Below are positions 25,292-36,806 of a stretch of DNA of 64,000 bases, piece after piece; within the stretch, counting starts at the first letter, position 1; every line of letters starts with the position of its first letter. Source of the DNA: Warburgia ugandensis (Eukaryota; Streptophyta; Magnoliopsida; Canellales; Canellaceae); the NCBI GenBank assembly GCA_035236585.1, contig CP141136.1:51725136-51789135 (forward strand), read 5' to 3'. Made by a program: the position numbers and the translations under genes. Under the pieces are notes generated by a model. That model was not told the DNA's origin, ran no database searches, and saw only the letters and a list, made by a program, of their open reading frames with translations.

Positions 25292-27993
25292 TGTGACGAC
25301 TTGGGTTTTCTCATGCATTTTTAAAATGCAATATCTAATTCCTAAGGCGGGATGCATCCCTATTTGAAAACCATTTTATAAAAACCATGCAATGCAGCGG
25401 AAAATCTTGGTTTTAAACTCATTTTGAAAACCCCAAGCGTCATTTGCTTCCACAACAATCAAAGTACTTTTTTGAAAAGCTTCAAAAATCATAATTGTTT
25501 TTCCCCAGGTCTATCCATTCACAGCACACAGGCCAATTGTAAATAAATACAAATACATGTCCGAAGGGTAGAGAGTTTACTCACATGTATAGTTGTCTCC
25601 TTTGTTTATTCACTTGCTCGTAGCACTAATATCTCCTGAGGCGTCTTCTATTTGTAAGTGGAACTATCCTGAAAAATGTTAAGGATAGGGTGAGTATATA
25701 CTATACTCAATAGGAGTCTATCACTACTAGTTTTTACAATGCATGCTACGTTTAAAATCATAAGCTCTTAAAAACATGTGCATGTTTGAACACTCATGTT
25801 CAATATCGATACCAAAAACCATTGTCAAATTGGAATACTAACGACTTAAAGAATCGCACAAACTAAGTCAAAAGTCTCATATATATATCATATATCATAA
25901 ACATAATGATATGCATAAGATGCTCCACTGAATCCAACTCATGGATATCTGGTATGGTCGACCAACCTCATGTCATGCCATATGCAATGTAAGTAAATCC
26001 ATGAAACCATAGGGTCCAACTATGCCCACGACCTCGCCACCGTGTGGTCCCCAGGTACATAAGGACACAGAATCATAGCCTCCACAAGGCACATGACACG
26101 TTGACCCAGTGCCGTGGCACCAGTGGTAGCCCCTTGTACCACATGCAGTCGACGTAGGGACATTGCCCTTTTTGGGCGTGGTACCCATCCCACCTAATAG
26201 TGGTACAGGCTGAAGGCCAACCCAGACCTCTCGGCATAGCGCCCACGAGCTTATCAACCCAAATCATATCAAATCAAACAAGCGAAAACCTCTTTTTCAA
26301 AACCTGTCCTCTTTGGGTCCCTCACAACTGCCTAGCCCTCACAACTGCCTACCCAGCGTCTTTTGGGCACTCCAGTGTCTTTTGGTAACCCTCAAGGACA
26401 TGCAATTTTTCAAGAACTCAATGCTCACAAATCATGCAATATATGCAATTATTTGTAAAACATGTCTATGCATAATGTATTTATCATATGTACGCTAAAT
26501 TAAGTCATGCTAAACAAGTCATATACTTATACTTAAAACATGCATTTTTAAAACAATCATGGCTATTTCAAAAAGTTTAGTAGTGATAGAGCACCTACCT
26601 CAAACTCTCCTGGAGTCGCATCCTTTATCACTTCAACTCGTCCCTGGGTCTCGTTTATAAATTCCTGGGTATGAATGGATACAAGGAGTCCTTATCAATT
26701 TCAATCTATTTAGACATTAGATCATTAGATTCTCATTTTAGGGTCCATGGGTCCTTGCGTACTTCATTGTCAAGCTGGATCCTATGATGTGGATGTACTA
26801 TTCCATGGCTAACTCTGTAAATTGTCCTCTAATTCTAACTTTATAGTCTCATTGGGTCCGCGTGTCCCAGTTCCTAGGACACCTGTGCATCCTGGTTGAA
26901 CCGCGACCGCCTCACGTGGGTGTGCGCCCAAAGGCCGTGCCAGGGACAGCATTTTGCACGCGCACATGCATGCTCCAGCGACGCACTATGAAGCACAACC
27001 TGGATGGCATTGTATGGACACACCTATTGGTGTAGCATGGTGCATCTCAGCTCCCAGGGCACCCCGTGCATCCTGGTCGAGCCATGCCCCGTGCCCCATG
27101 TCGCGCGCGCACCCGATGGCCGCACTGTTGTACGCCCGTAACCCATCCCAGGGACCCAGTCCTAGGCGTACGTGCAGCATGGCGTCCCTGGGATGCCTTG
27201 TTCGTGCAGGGCCGGCCCAAGCTGGCTTGGAGCGTTTTTTGGCCAGGAAACCTGGCTGGAAAACGGGTGGGAAAAGACTAGATCCGGCATGGATCTGGCC
27301 TGGGGGAAGTAAACGGAGAGAAAGAAGGGGGAAATGACTTACCTGGTTAGCTTAGGAGCGCCTATTGCCGGTGGTGTGTTTCCCTCTACCATAAATCCAT
27401 GTTTGTCGAAACCTACGAAGGGGAAAACCCCATTGCCAAACCGGAACAAGAGGAGAGAGGGGAATGGGAAGAATGGCTGGCCTGACTAGGGCCTGGCCAT
27501 TGCTAGAAACATGCAGAGAGATGGGCTTGAGACGGGTTTCCGGTTTTTGCCAAAAACCTCAGTCCCAAAATCGCCAGAAAACGTGTTTTTGGAGAGGGGG
27601 GAGATGGGGCTTTTTATAGCCCTGCTATGGCGGTGCTGCCATTGGCGGTGGCAGATTTCTCTGGAAACCAGGGTTTCTGGAGAAATGTAGAGGAAGAAGA
27701 TGATGGGGTGCCGTTATCAAAACGGCCCCGTGTGTTTTCTTCCTTTTTCATTTTTAATTCAAATGATAGAACTGCCCCTGATCTTTAAACAGCCGTAACT
27801 TCTTCATACGAACTCCGTTTTCGGCGTTCTTTGAGGCGTTGGATTCCATTTTTCGAGTAAAATCTAATGGTATCAAATTTCCTCACAAATTCCTTTGTTT
27901 ACTATTTTAAATAAAATGAAACATTTAACTCACTTCATTTCCTATAGAATGTTCAATTTTTGTTAAAATAGAGTAAATTGCTTGGGCATTACA
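25292..27993 (-). mobile_element. B 5' LTR, complete
   Basis: A 2702-bp LTR starts TGTAATGCCCAAGC (at 27993) and ends TCGTCACA (at 25292). It carries block GGGGTGCCGTTATCAAAACGG (27705-27725 on the plus strand), TATAAAAA at 27611-27618, a GC-rich repeat domain at about 26880-27290 and the palindromic CCTA-TTGAGTATAGTATATAC (minus) near 25690-25716. A small CTCACAACTGCCTA duplication lies at 26320-26350. Minus- and plus-strand frames here are shadows. Confidence 0.85.
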
Positions 27994-28653
27994 GGAGATC
28001 TGGTCGGAGGAGGTGGATGCCTTTGATGAGGTCCAATTAGGGTGGTGGATATTTTAGAAACCTAATTTGGGTTTCTTTTTGTCACCGAAAAACCTGACCT
28101 GGAACTGGAGAGAGGGAGATCAAATGGGAGAGGAGTCGCTGGAGATGACCCAGCCCGGGTTTCTCCTTATCACGAAAAAAGAGGGAGCACGGAGATTGGA
28201 GAGACAGAGACAGAGACAGAGATAGACCTGACATTACGTCGGGTTTCAAATGTAAGGGGGGTGCCAATATCAATTTACCCTTGACATCGAAGGCCTAAAA
28301 ATTCTTCATCTGGACTCTGTTTTTAGTGTTCTTTAGCTCGTTATATTCTATTTTTCTGAGTACTATCTAATGGTTTTAGTTTTAGTTCTAAATTATACTT
28401 CTATGGAAAGATATACTCCTTGAAAACTCATAACCTACTCTTGGAATAGTAAAATTTTAGGGTAAAATTCATCCGAACTCTGATTTCAGTGTTCTTTATG
28501 TCATTGGACTTGATTTTTCTATTACATTCCAAATATTCATGCTTCCACTCAAAATTCCATTTTTATAAAAATTTATTTTCTTTGGGTAAAAAAATTACAA
28601 TTTCACATAATACCTAGAATAGTATTTACAAAATTTGGGGTTGTTGCAATATC

Positions 28654-28837
28654 CATTCCTTTGAAAATCCTTGTATTGTTTTTATAAAAGAAAATAAAAA
28701 TGACACTCAAGATTTTTAAGGTCTTCTTATGAAACTTTATTTTTGCTGTTTGGTTTGTAAATAGTTTTTCAAACTCGGGGCCCCACGATTGAAAATGATT
28801 TTAAGAAAAAAGTGTTGTAAAAACCCAGGATGTCACA
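28654..28837 (+). mobile_element. C 5' LTR, last part
   Basis: This resumes the 5' LTR after the A2 insertion and ends CCCAGGATGTCACA, matching the end of the 3' LTR (about 36095-36252). Confidence 0.9.
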
Positions 28838-28839
28838 GT

Positions 28840-28852
28840 TGGTATTAGAGCC
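28840..28852 (+). other. C primer-binding site
   Basis: TGGTATTAGAGCC, an initiator-Met tRNA PBS with one C-to-T change, lies 2 nt after the 5' LTR end. Confidence 0.8.
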
Positions 28853-31800
28853 ATTTTCCTTCATGATGGGGGGCTAGCCACTCAGGATTTGTGATGACAC
28901 AGGTTTCCTAAGGAGGGAAGAGGGGGCCTATTAGCCCTACTGAGTCCTATTGGGCGATCCCAAGTGGGGTGCTAAGCTACAAGATGTCTGCTATGGGTGT
29001 TTACTACGGGTTACGCTAAGAGTTAGTCCCACATCGTCTGGGGAGAGGGAACTGTACTAGTCATAAGAGTTCTGAGTAACTCTCTTAGAGCCCAATCGCT
29101 CCTTTCACAACCAGTCAGACATATCCAAAAGTCATGTATAGTCATTCAAGTGGAAATGAATTGTCTAAATATAAGTTATATGAATAACTCGAATGGACAA
29201 TGTTGATGAATGTAAAAATAGAAGCAACCCACGAGGGTTGGCAAGTTCTAAGAAGAAAATAGATTTTTAATTTTGGTGTGAATAAGAGCACAACTCTTAT
29301 GAAATTAGTATAGTTCTTAAGGTAGGAACAATAGTTTAAGAGTATAAATTAGTATATATAAATGAAAACTTTGTCAGAGATGGATCTATTCGCATGGGGC
29401 GATTGTTAAGGATTCAAGTTCAAATTTTGATGATGTGTATAAACCTTCAGAGATTATGACAACTACAGCACAATGATATTGTGAGTATAATGAAGAAGAG
29501 ATTAGAAAATAGCCACAATGGAAAAGAACTTAAGGAAATTGTGAGTATTACAACATTAGTCTAGATATGTAGTGGATATATTCAATGGATAAATTTTCGT
29601 ATTAGAAAAATCAGTGGCAGTTGATCTATATACATAAATGCATTAATGATTGAAGGGATGAAAAGGAGTTATTCCTTATATATGCAAAAATACTAGTGAG
29701 TAGTTATCATTGAGACATAAATGCCTATTTAATGATTCTTAAGAGTTATAGTTATGACTTGGAGGTGCATAATTCTTAAAGGATATGAAAATTATTTTAT
29801 AAGGATTATTACTAAATGATCACAAAGATCAAAATATGATTTGAGAATTGAAGCATGAATACAGAAAATTTAGTGAGTAAGTTCCAAATTCTAAATTGGA
29901 CAGTGTGTTTAAACTTTTGAAAAGTCCTAACAACTATTGTAATAACAATATTACGAGAATAATGATGAAGGATTATAAATGATTATAATTAATGAGAACT
30001 CGAGAAAGTTTAGAGAAGTATTATATTAATCAAAACTTGAAGTGAATTTATTTGACGAACAATTTGTAGTATGGTGAAAATCATTGAAAACTTGATGAAA
30101 TAAGATCCTAATGTTCTTATGGACGAATTTTTTGAGCTATGAGATGAAAAAAAATTAATGTGTTCTTGTGTATTCAAAAACATTGATGATCAGATATTAG
30201 TGAGAAGTAAATATTTATGAATCATTGTGAGGGTTTTAATTATGATTTGAAGTGAATGTTGCTTGGAGGACATAGCAACTACTTTATAAGAATGATTATT
30301 AAATAGTGATGATTAAGTGATAAATCATTTTGAGGGAAAGATAGATGAAGTTAATGGGGTAAGATGAAATTGATTACATCCAACACTAATAGTGATGATG
30401 TTATAGTTTTTAACAATGAAGGTCATTATGAAAGATCAGTGTCATTGGATGGAAATGCATAGAGTTGCAATTGATTTGGACTGATATGACAGTGAAAAAT
30501 TCATTAGTTACATGAAATGAAATGGTGGAAATGAAAACATTGAAAATGTAATTATGAAGATTCCAATGATGGTCATTTGAGAGGACGCGTTCCTCTATTA
30601 CTAAGGCTTTTATCTAATGGCTTAGAAAGGCTAGTAATGATTAGTATCTTTGCTTGGTGAACAACTAGTGATACAGAGTGAGTTGGATACTTTAAAGGAG
30701 AGAGATCATACAATTCAACAATATTTGAATTGGTTTACATGCTAAAGAGGTGCATTACTTACTAGGACAAGTACCTGGACAATTATATCCTAGAGTTAGA
30801 GGACTACCACCACAAGGGCAATAGTATTCGTAGTAGCTATTATAGTGGCAACCCTTTAAAAGCTTTAAATGTGGAGAGTTAGGGCATTTCTTTAAAGACA
30901 ATCCCAGATGGCAGCGAGTCAGTTAGATGAACATTGGGAGAAGGGCAAAGATGACCCCAAATTAGTAGTGATTTGTTTCTGCCATTACTTATAGGCTAGT
31001 ACATACCTTAAATTGGGTAGTGGAATATATATATATATATATATATATATTACTGATTGTTGGTGAGCTAAGTTAGGATCCTCCTTGATCTGTGAAAGAG
31101 TTATGGAAACTTGTAAGTATGTCCAAGGGCTATTAGTGGAGATAATGATAGAGAGTATGTATGTTGATTTCATCCCACTTGATATGAGTGATTATAATAT
31201 TATCCTTGAGATGGATTCTATTGCTTGGAGATAAAGAAGGTTACTTCTAGCATACCTGGATAGCTATCGGGCACGCTTGTGTAAGAAGAGGCATCTTTGA
31301 GGTTTGTGTCATTTCTACTTTGAAGGTAGTGTGGTATGTTTTGAGAGGGTGCCAAGTCTTTCTTATTTGTGTGACAATGGAGGACCATGAGCGGCCATAG
31401 ACTAAGCATAAAGATGATGTGCAAGATGTCACAATTTTTCCTGAGGAGTTTTCATGATTTTGTCACAAGAGATTGATTTTGACGTTGATTTGGCATCAAG
31501 TATAACATTACTTACCCAGAATGCCATATGGGATGGTCCCAACTGAGCCAGTAAAGTTCCAACTATATGAGCTTCTGATAAGAGTTCTAATAGGCCTAGT
31601 GGGTCTTCATAAAGTGCATTAGTCATCTTCATGAGAAGAGAGATGGATCTTTACTGATATGCAGAGATTTTTGTTTGTTTGATAGTACCTAGGTAGAGAA
31701 TAGATATTTTCTATTGTATATTGATAATTGACTTATTCAACTCAGGATGGTGCATGGTGTTTGTGGAGATTGATTTGATATGTGGTTGTAACCAATTTAG

Positions 31801-32225
31801 GATTCTGAGTATGATGTCTTTAAGATGATTTTTAGGACCTGTTATGATTGTTACGAGTTCTAGATAGTACTAATTGGTGGAACCAATACACTAATAGAAT
31901 GTATAGATATGATGGGTTTAATTTTCAAATGTTATTCGGATGAGTCATGATTGTGTTAATAGATAGTATCGTCCTATACTTCACAAACAGAGAGAAGCAT
32001 AGGAAATCCTTGTGAATAATTTCAAAATGTCTAAGGACTCCTCATTGTTGGAAACATCTATAACATGAATTATGGTCAAAGGAAGTGAATTTTCTTTTCC
32101 ACAATACCCTGATTGAAAGAGAGGGAATTATTGAGACTGTGATGGGTTGAGATTAGACAAAGTGTTGACTAAGGTTCACAGTTTCCTTAGTCTTGTGAAC
32201 TGCTATCGCCGAGTAATTGAGTTCA
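28853..32225 (+). pseudogene. Decayed gag-protease-partial RT of element C
   Basis: No open frame survives, but motifs are readable in order. A gag zinc knuckle at about 30850-30905 reads FKCGELGHFFKDN (C-x2-C lost in part). The protease C-terminal region near 31175-31225 reads FIPLDMSDYNIILEMD. The protease-RT linker near 31467-31640 gives IDFDVDLASSITLLTQNA. The post-palm connection near 32163-32226 gives TKVHSFLSLVNCYRRVIEFT. The RT core between is reduced (no FxDD found). Pol stops there: no RNase H or integrase follows. The same end point is seen in D and E. The 5' part contains a duplicated block (about 29430-29930 and 29910-30420). Confidence 0.7.
29690..30330 (+). repeat. Duplicated block in the gag region of C
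   Basis: About 29690-29825 and 30195-30325 are diverged copies (TTAGTGAGAAGT, ATTATGATTTGAAG, GGATATGAYAACTATTTTATAAG types). Matching pairs occur at the same spacing in D (37540-37670 and 38040-38160) and, inverted, in E (45600-45720 and 45130-45250), so the duplication predates all three. Confidence 0.6.
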
Positions 32226-32988
32226 CTGAATAGCAGTGATCTACAAGTCCTTTTCTTTTACATTACATATGTAATCTTGATTTTTCACTAAATGAGGGAT
32301 ATGACAGTGACATATAATATTATATGAGTTTATTCTCTTAGAGGTATTCATAATTCGATTTACAATATGTACTTGTGAGCAGCTGGTGAGGGCGACCAAT
32401 GAGGGCGGGTGCAAGAGGCACTGGCAAGCTTCTAAGTGGCAAGCTTCTAGGAGCTCACAGTATTATCATACTATGGATTGGATTTTGATTGGCATAGATT
32501 GCCTATTGGTGAGCAGATATGCTCTAATTTTGTTTGGCATAGATTGCATGTTGGTGAGTGGACATACTCTAGCATTGATTGACATACATTGCCTATCGAT
32601 GAGCTAATGCACTCTAGTATAGAATTGTCATAAATTTACTAATATATGAGCTGAGATGCATCAATTTTTATTGATATGATGATTTTACCAATAGTAAAGT
32701 TGTATACAAATAACTAGCTCTTATATGAGAGTTTGGCTCTTGTTAATTGCATTATATGTGATTATGACTCGTTCTAATTAAATTATGAGTTCTTCGATAT
32801 GAAATGTTTTACCATTTATCAATTTATATGTGAATTGACATACGAGCAGATGACATGATGTGAAATTGTCTATTTATAGATGTTGATTTGGGAATTACAG
32901 ACACGGTTAGTTATCTTATGTTATGGGGATACTTTTAGAGGTGTCTAAAGAATAACGTAGAAAGAATTTCAAGGACAAAATTCTTATA
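32226..32988 (+). repeat. Non-coding tail of C with 45-bp tandem repeats
   Basis: Between truncated pol and PPT lies a tail shared with D (about 39930-40627) and E. It includes GGCACTGGCAAGCTTCTAAG (32417-32436) with its repeated GGCAAGCTTCTA, then three units of about 45 bp from 32492 (GGCATAGATTGCCTATTGGT, GGCATAGATTGCATGTTGGT, GACATACATTGCCTATCGAT). No protein is encoded; the frame at 32386-32607 is a read-through. Confidence 0.7.
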
Positions 32989-33000
32989 AGGAGGGAAGAA
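32989..33000 (+). other. C polypurine tract
   Basis: AGGAGGGAAGAA lies directly before 3' LTR start TGTAACATTCC; identical to the PPT of D. Confidence 0.85.
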
Positions 33001-36000
33001 TGTAACATTCCAGATTGAGTAAACTTTGGAAAATGTTAAATTGGGATGAAAAGAATACATTGAATTTTCTATATTTGAAGTTTTATAAGTGAAAGACTGG
33101 ATGGACATCAAATCTATGATTAAGATCTCTATAATTAGATTGTACTCGAAAAGAAGATTCAGACAGCACTAAGTTTGCTAAAATCAAAGTTTGGATGGAG
33201 GAGATATGATTATTTAAAGATTTAGGGACATTTTTGGAAAAAGAAAAGAAAAGAAAGCTACTTTAAATAGGGGGCCGAAATTGATTCTAGCACCCCACCT
33301 CATTTAAGTGAGACAAGAATAGATAGTTAGGTTTGTTCCTGAAACCGACAACCATGGATGAGCTGGCGGGGGAGAAAGAAGGGAATGAAGGAAGAGAGAA
33401 GAAGAAAGGGAAGGAGAGGAGAGGAGAAGGAAGGAGGAAAAGAGAGAGGAGGGAGAGAAGCTTCACGCTAGCAAAACGGGAAAAATCAAGGTTTTTGGGC
33501 TTGCCAGTGATGCAGCCATTGCCAGAGAAGATGATAGCTCCGATTAATTATTCAACCTGATCATTGTGTCCAGCATGATGCAATGACCAAAACCCCCAAG
33601 GTAAATGGGGAATCCGAGATGATCTAGACCATCAAATGAAGAGATAAATGGTGCGCATGATACTATCGGAGGATTTATTGCAAAACAGCAACCAATCTAG
33701 CTCTTCCAAGGGTGGAAAACAAATAGAAATGCATCCAAAAGGTAAGATCCACAAAATCTAACTTGTGATTTGGTGTATTTTGCAAAATCTGCACTGCTCA
33801 TACTAGATATAGGTTTTTATGAGGATCCAACTATCCATTTTCAAATCAAAACATAGGGATAGGTAATTAGGTGCCTAATGTAAGTCGGATCTAACTAAGA
33901 TTGTCGATCGAGGTTGAAAATCAATTGGACAATCTCAACAGTCTGATCAGTCACTATTCACATAGTGACTTCTTGACATCTGATTGATAATTAGACCCCA
34001 TGGTTGAGTTTTGGAGCATGAAATTCACTAGGATATGCCAAAAATTAAAGATCTAGAGAGAAAGTTAATGAATAATCTTAACTGTTACATCAAATAGTAG
34101 AGGAATAAGAGCCTGTGACACTTGATAGTAGAGGGAAAGCTAAGTTTCATTAAGTCATTGGCTCAAATGTTTAATAAGATGGCAAGATCAAGATCTGACC
34201 ACTTCTAGCTATCAGATCACCAATTTAGGGAATGAATAGCATATCAAAGGTGATCTAACACTGTCCCTCACATCTAGTTAGTGACAAGTCATTGATAAAT
34301 GATTGATTATAACCCTAATGGCCTTAGACAATCCATAAGGTGGAAAAAAGACCAACAACGTAAGTAACTAAGATCATATAGTGAGGATTGAGGAATTATA
34401 TGGAACTTAATGGTTATAGGACTAATAGGTTATTGGACTATCGAATTAGGACTAGAATGGATTCCTTTATGTAATGGTTTATATAACTTGATATTGATAA
34501 GGAACTTGAAATATTGACAGGTTGATCGATGAATTGATAAGAAGGGATATAACTAAATCGAGGAACACGACAAGGGAGGTAGGTAGTTTTAACATCAGTA
34601 TACTCTTGTGAAACATGAAAACTATTGATTTCTACTTTATCATGCTTAAAGGGGTTTAAGATTGGGTTTTTGAGATTTTGAATTATGCAATTAACATATT
34701 GGTTGTTTAGGCAAAGTATTAGTCCTAAAATCCATGATTATTCATTTTGCGATTGGAAACTTGTTATATAAAAATGTATTTACAAAAACATGAAATAGTG
34801 ATTATTTATGAAACATAGGGGGTGTGAAATGCTCAGACTAAACCCCTAGTGAGGTGGTTGTTACTTAGCTATATCATAGCCTGAGATTTGAATTACATGA
34901 TTTCAACAATGCATGAATTTCTATGGTTTTATTAGTTATATCAGTATGTGATGATGACTAGTATTATTATGTTATGGAGGGCATATGGTGGCTCGTTGGA
35001 TGCTGTGTTGGGAGGGTATGGATTGATCATCCCCCTTTCAAAATTTGATGTATATGTGTGAGATAGTAGGCTGGGGAGGGCTAAATTCTGGTATGATATC
35101 GTGGGTATGTCATAGCCTTGCACACTATCTTCCACATGGACACAATGCAGGGAGTCTGTCAGTTTAAGTATCGGTGTGACAGCCAAGGACCTAATTTTGT
35201 TTGTCTATAGTACACAGGGTCCATTATTTTCATATTTCTATGGATGCAGTGTGATAGCACAGGTGCATGGCACCTTGAAAATTTAGGTCTATAATGAGTA
35301 CTAATGCCCAACGGTAGATGGCTAGATGTTGAGTGTTTCCACTCGTGAGACATTGAGGAGGTTCTAATAGATATATTTATATGTGTTTATTGAGACACAT
35401 TGATTTTATTAAAGCATTATATGGTCTAAATGCTTTTCATCTATTGATTCTTGATAATTTTATTTATTGATTCTTGATGATGATATACTATCTAGTTGGA
35501 TGAGTATATTTTGAGTTTGGCAATCGTTCATGTATTAGTTTCAATATTATGTATCTTATTGGATTAAAACTACATGAACTCATACTTTTGATGATGAAAC
35601 TACCTACACAAGCATAAGATTATTGAGACATTATAAATTGTTTACAATATCTTAGGTTTGAAGAAATAGAATAGGAAAATGGGAGCAAAAGATGGCAATA
35701 GAGATCTAAAGAGAAGAACATATGAGGTATAATCTTCAAGTTTGCAATACAGCTACAATTTGATAAACTGATGTGATATTGACTTAATATGACTTTACTT
35801 ATTTACACATGGGTATGTGAATGGAGTTATGGAGGTGTGGCTATGACTGGAGTGGTCTTGGGTTGTCGTTTATAGTCCTAGCCTTTTGGTACTACAAAAA
35901 TGTCTCTGTTTATTTAAATTTAAAATATATATATGTGTGTGTGTGTGTGTGGATGGATTTTGGAGGGAGACGGAGTCTCCATTATTTATTTTGAGTATTT

Positions 36001-36252
36001 ATTGTGTTTCTTAGGTTATCACATTGCATGCGTTAAATGCATAGGGCCAAAATACATGGGAGGCTCTGCTTAAGAAACTTGATTTTTGCTATTTGGTTTG
36101 TAAAAGAAAATAAAAATGACCCTCGGGATTTTTAAGTCTTCTTATGAAACTTGATTTTCACTGTTTGGTTTGTAAATAGTTTTTCAAACTCGAGGCCCCA
36201 CAATTTAAAAAGATTTTTACGAAAAGGTGTTGTAAAAACCCAGGATGTCACA
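33001..36252 (+). mobile_element. C 3' LTR
   Basis: A 3252-bp LTR TGTAACATTCC to GATGTCACA. It carries TTAAATAGGGGGCC (33263-33276), block TTGATTCTAGCACCCC (33281-33296), a purine tract (about 33360-33462), AAAAGGTAAGATCC (33737-33750), the distal hairpin near 35620-35655, a second small hairpin GGAGACGGAGTCTCC (35968-35982) and an AT/GT run at 35923-35951. It lacks F and A2 and so gives the empty-site sequence for both. Frames inside it are not genes. Confidence 0.9.
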
Positions 36253-36257
36253 ACTCA

Positions 36258-36672
36258 CCAACAGGCGCTCTATGCCATTGAAAACCAATTAGCAACACAA
36301 TTATACTGTATGCACTTAAAAGCTGGCGACCTAGAAGCTCGCCACCTAGAAGCCTGCCAGTGCCTCTCGCACGTGCCCTCATTAGTCACCCTTTTAGGTC
36401 GCCTTCATTGGCTACTCACAACTATAAATCATAAATTGAATTTTGATTACCCATGAGAGAATAATATCATGCAATTGTTATACACCACTGACATCCTAGT
36501 GAAACTCAATTACTTGGCACTAATAGTTCATAAGACTAAGGAATTATGAACCTCAATCACCAGTTTGGCTAATGTCAACTCATCACAGTCTCAATTAACT
36601 ACCTCTCTAACATTCAAGGTATTGCGATAAAAGAAATTCACTTCCTCTAACCATAACTCATGTTATAGATGT
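36258..36672 (-). pseudogene. E internal region between the C and D insertions
   Basis: Minus sense, this holds the end of the truncated RT (around 36480-36672, with a decayed [15 protein letters not shown] connection) and the start of the shared tail (repeated GGCGACCTAGAAGCTCGCCA at 36323-36342 in plus sense). It joins 43411 across D and 13199 across C; both restored joins match element D. Confidence 0.7.
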
Positions 36673-36677
36673 TTACA

Positions 36678-36792
36678 TGTGACAACCTGGGTTTTCAAAT
36701 GAAATTTTAAATCCAAACTAATTTCTAATGCAGATCCTGCATTAGAAATTAGTTTGAATTTAAAATTTCATTTGAAAACTTGGGTCGTCACA
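36678..36792. repeat. Palindromic double-U5 terminus of D
   Basis: The left arm starts TGTGACAACCTGGG (36678-36733), a 3-nt centre ATC follows, and the right arm ends CTTGGGTCGTCACA (36737-36792). Arms are 56 nt and nearly perfect. The right arm equals the terminal stretch of the 3' LTR (about 43344-43405, from GATCCTGCATTAG). The left arm is its inverted copy and abuts the TSD, so an inverted U5 end acted as the left attachment end. Confidence 0.9.
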
Positions 36793-36794
36793 GT

Positions 36795-36806
36795 TGGTAT
36801 CAGAGC
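36795..36806 (+). other. D primer-binding site
   Basis: TGGTATCAGAGC, initiator-Met tRNA type, lies 2 nt after the palindrome's U5 end. Confidence 0.9.

Larger units (their letters stand above)
19412..27993 (-). mobile_element. Ty3/gypsy element B, 3' end truncated
   Basis: Element orientation is minus: 5' LTR 25292-27993, PBS 25279-25290, decayed internal region 22007-25278, PPT 21989-22006, and 3' LTR from 21988 down to about 19412. The 3' LTR lacks the last 130 bp or so present in the 5' LTR, and the break also removed part of A2, so no TSD can be read. LTRs match G's LTR family (shared stretch around 20100-20300 and 53090-53300, opposite orientation). Confidence 0.85.
17317..28648 (-). 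mobile_element. Solo LTR A2 (family A) split by element B
   Basis: On the minus strand it begins TGCAACAACCCC (at 28648) and ends GGGTCCCATA (at 17317). A TSD ATATC lies at 17312-17316 and 28649-28653. Removing it rejoins the C 5' LTR, whose restored join aligns with the corresponding stretch of the D LTR near 43200-43250. Remaining LTR pieces are 27994-28648 (U3 side) and 17317 to about 19411 (U5 side), about 2.75 kb against 3.69 kb for A1, so roughly 0.9 kb is missing, probably at the damaged left B junction. Confidence 0.8.
13205..36252 (+). mobile_element. Ty3/gypsy element C with nested F, A2 and B
   Basis: The element is flanked by a perfect TSD ACTCA (13200-13204 and 36253-36257). The 5' LTR is 13205-17311 plus 28654-28837, interrupted by F and A2. 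PBS is at 28840-28852, the internal region is 28838-33000 and the 3' LTR is 33001-36252. With insertions removed the 5' LTR is about 3.24 kb against 3.25 kb for the 3' LTR. The internal region of about 4.16 kb carries decayed gag, protease and partial RT, with no RNase H or integrase. C lies in the tail of E. Confidence 0.9.

Noticed and set aside
31025..31050. Regular dinucleotide runs considered as CRISPR-like or satellite structure
   Set aside because: Simple TA microsatellites without unique spacers.
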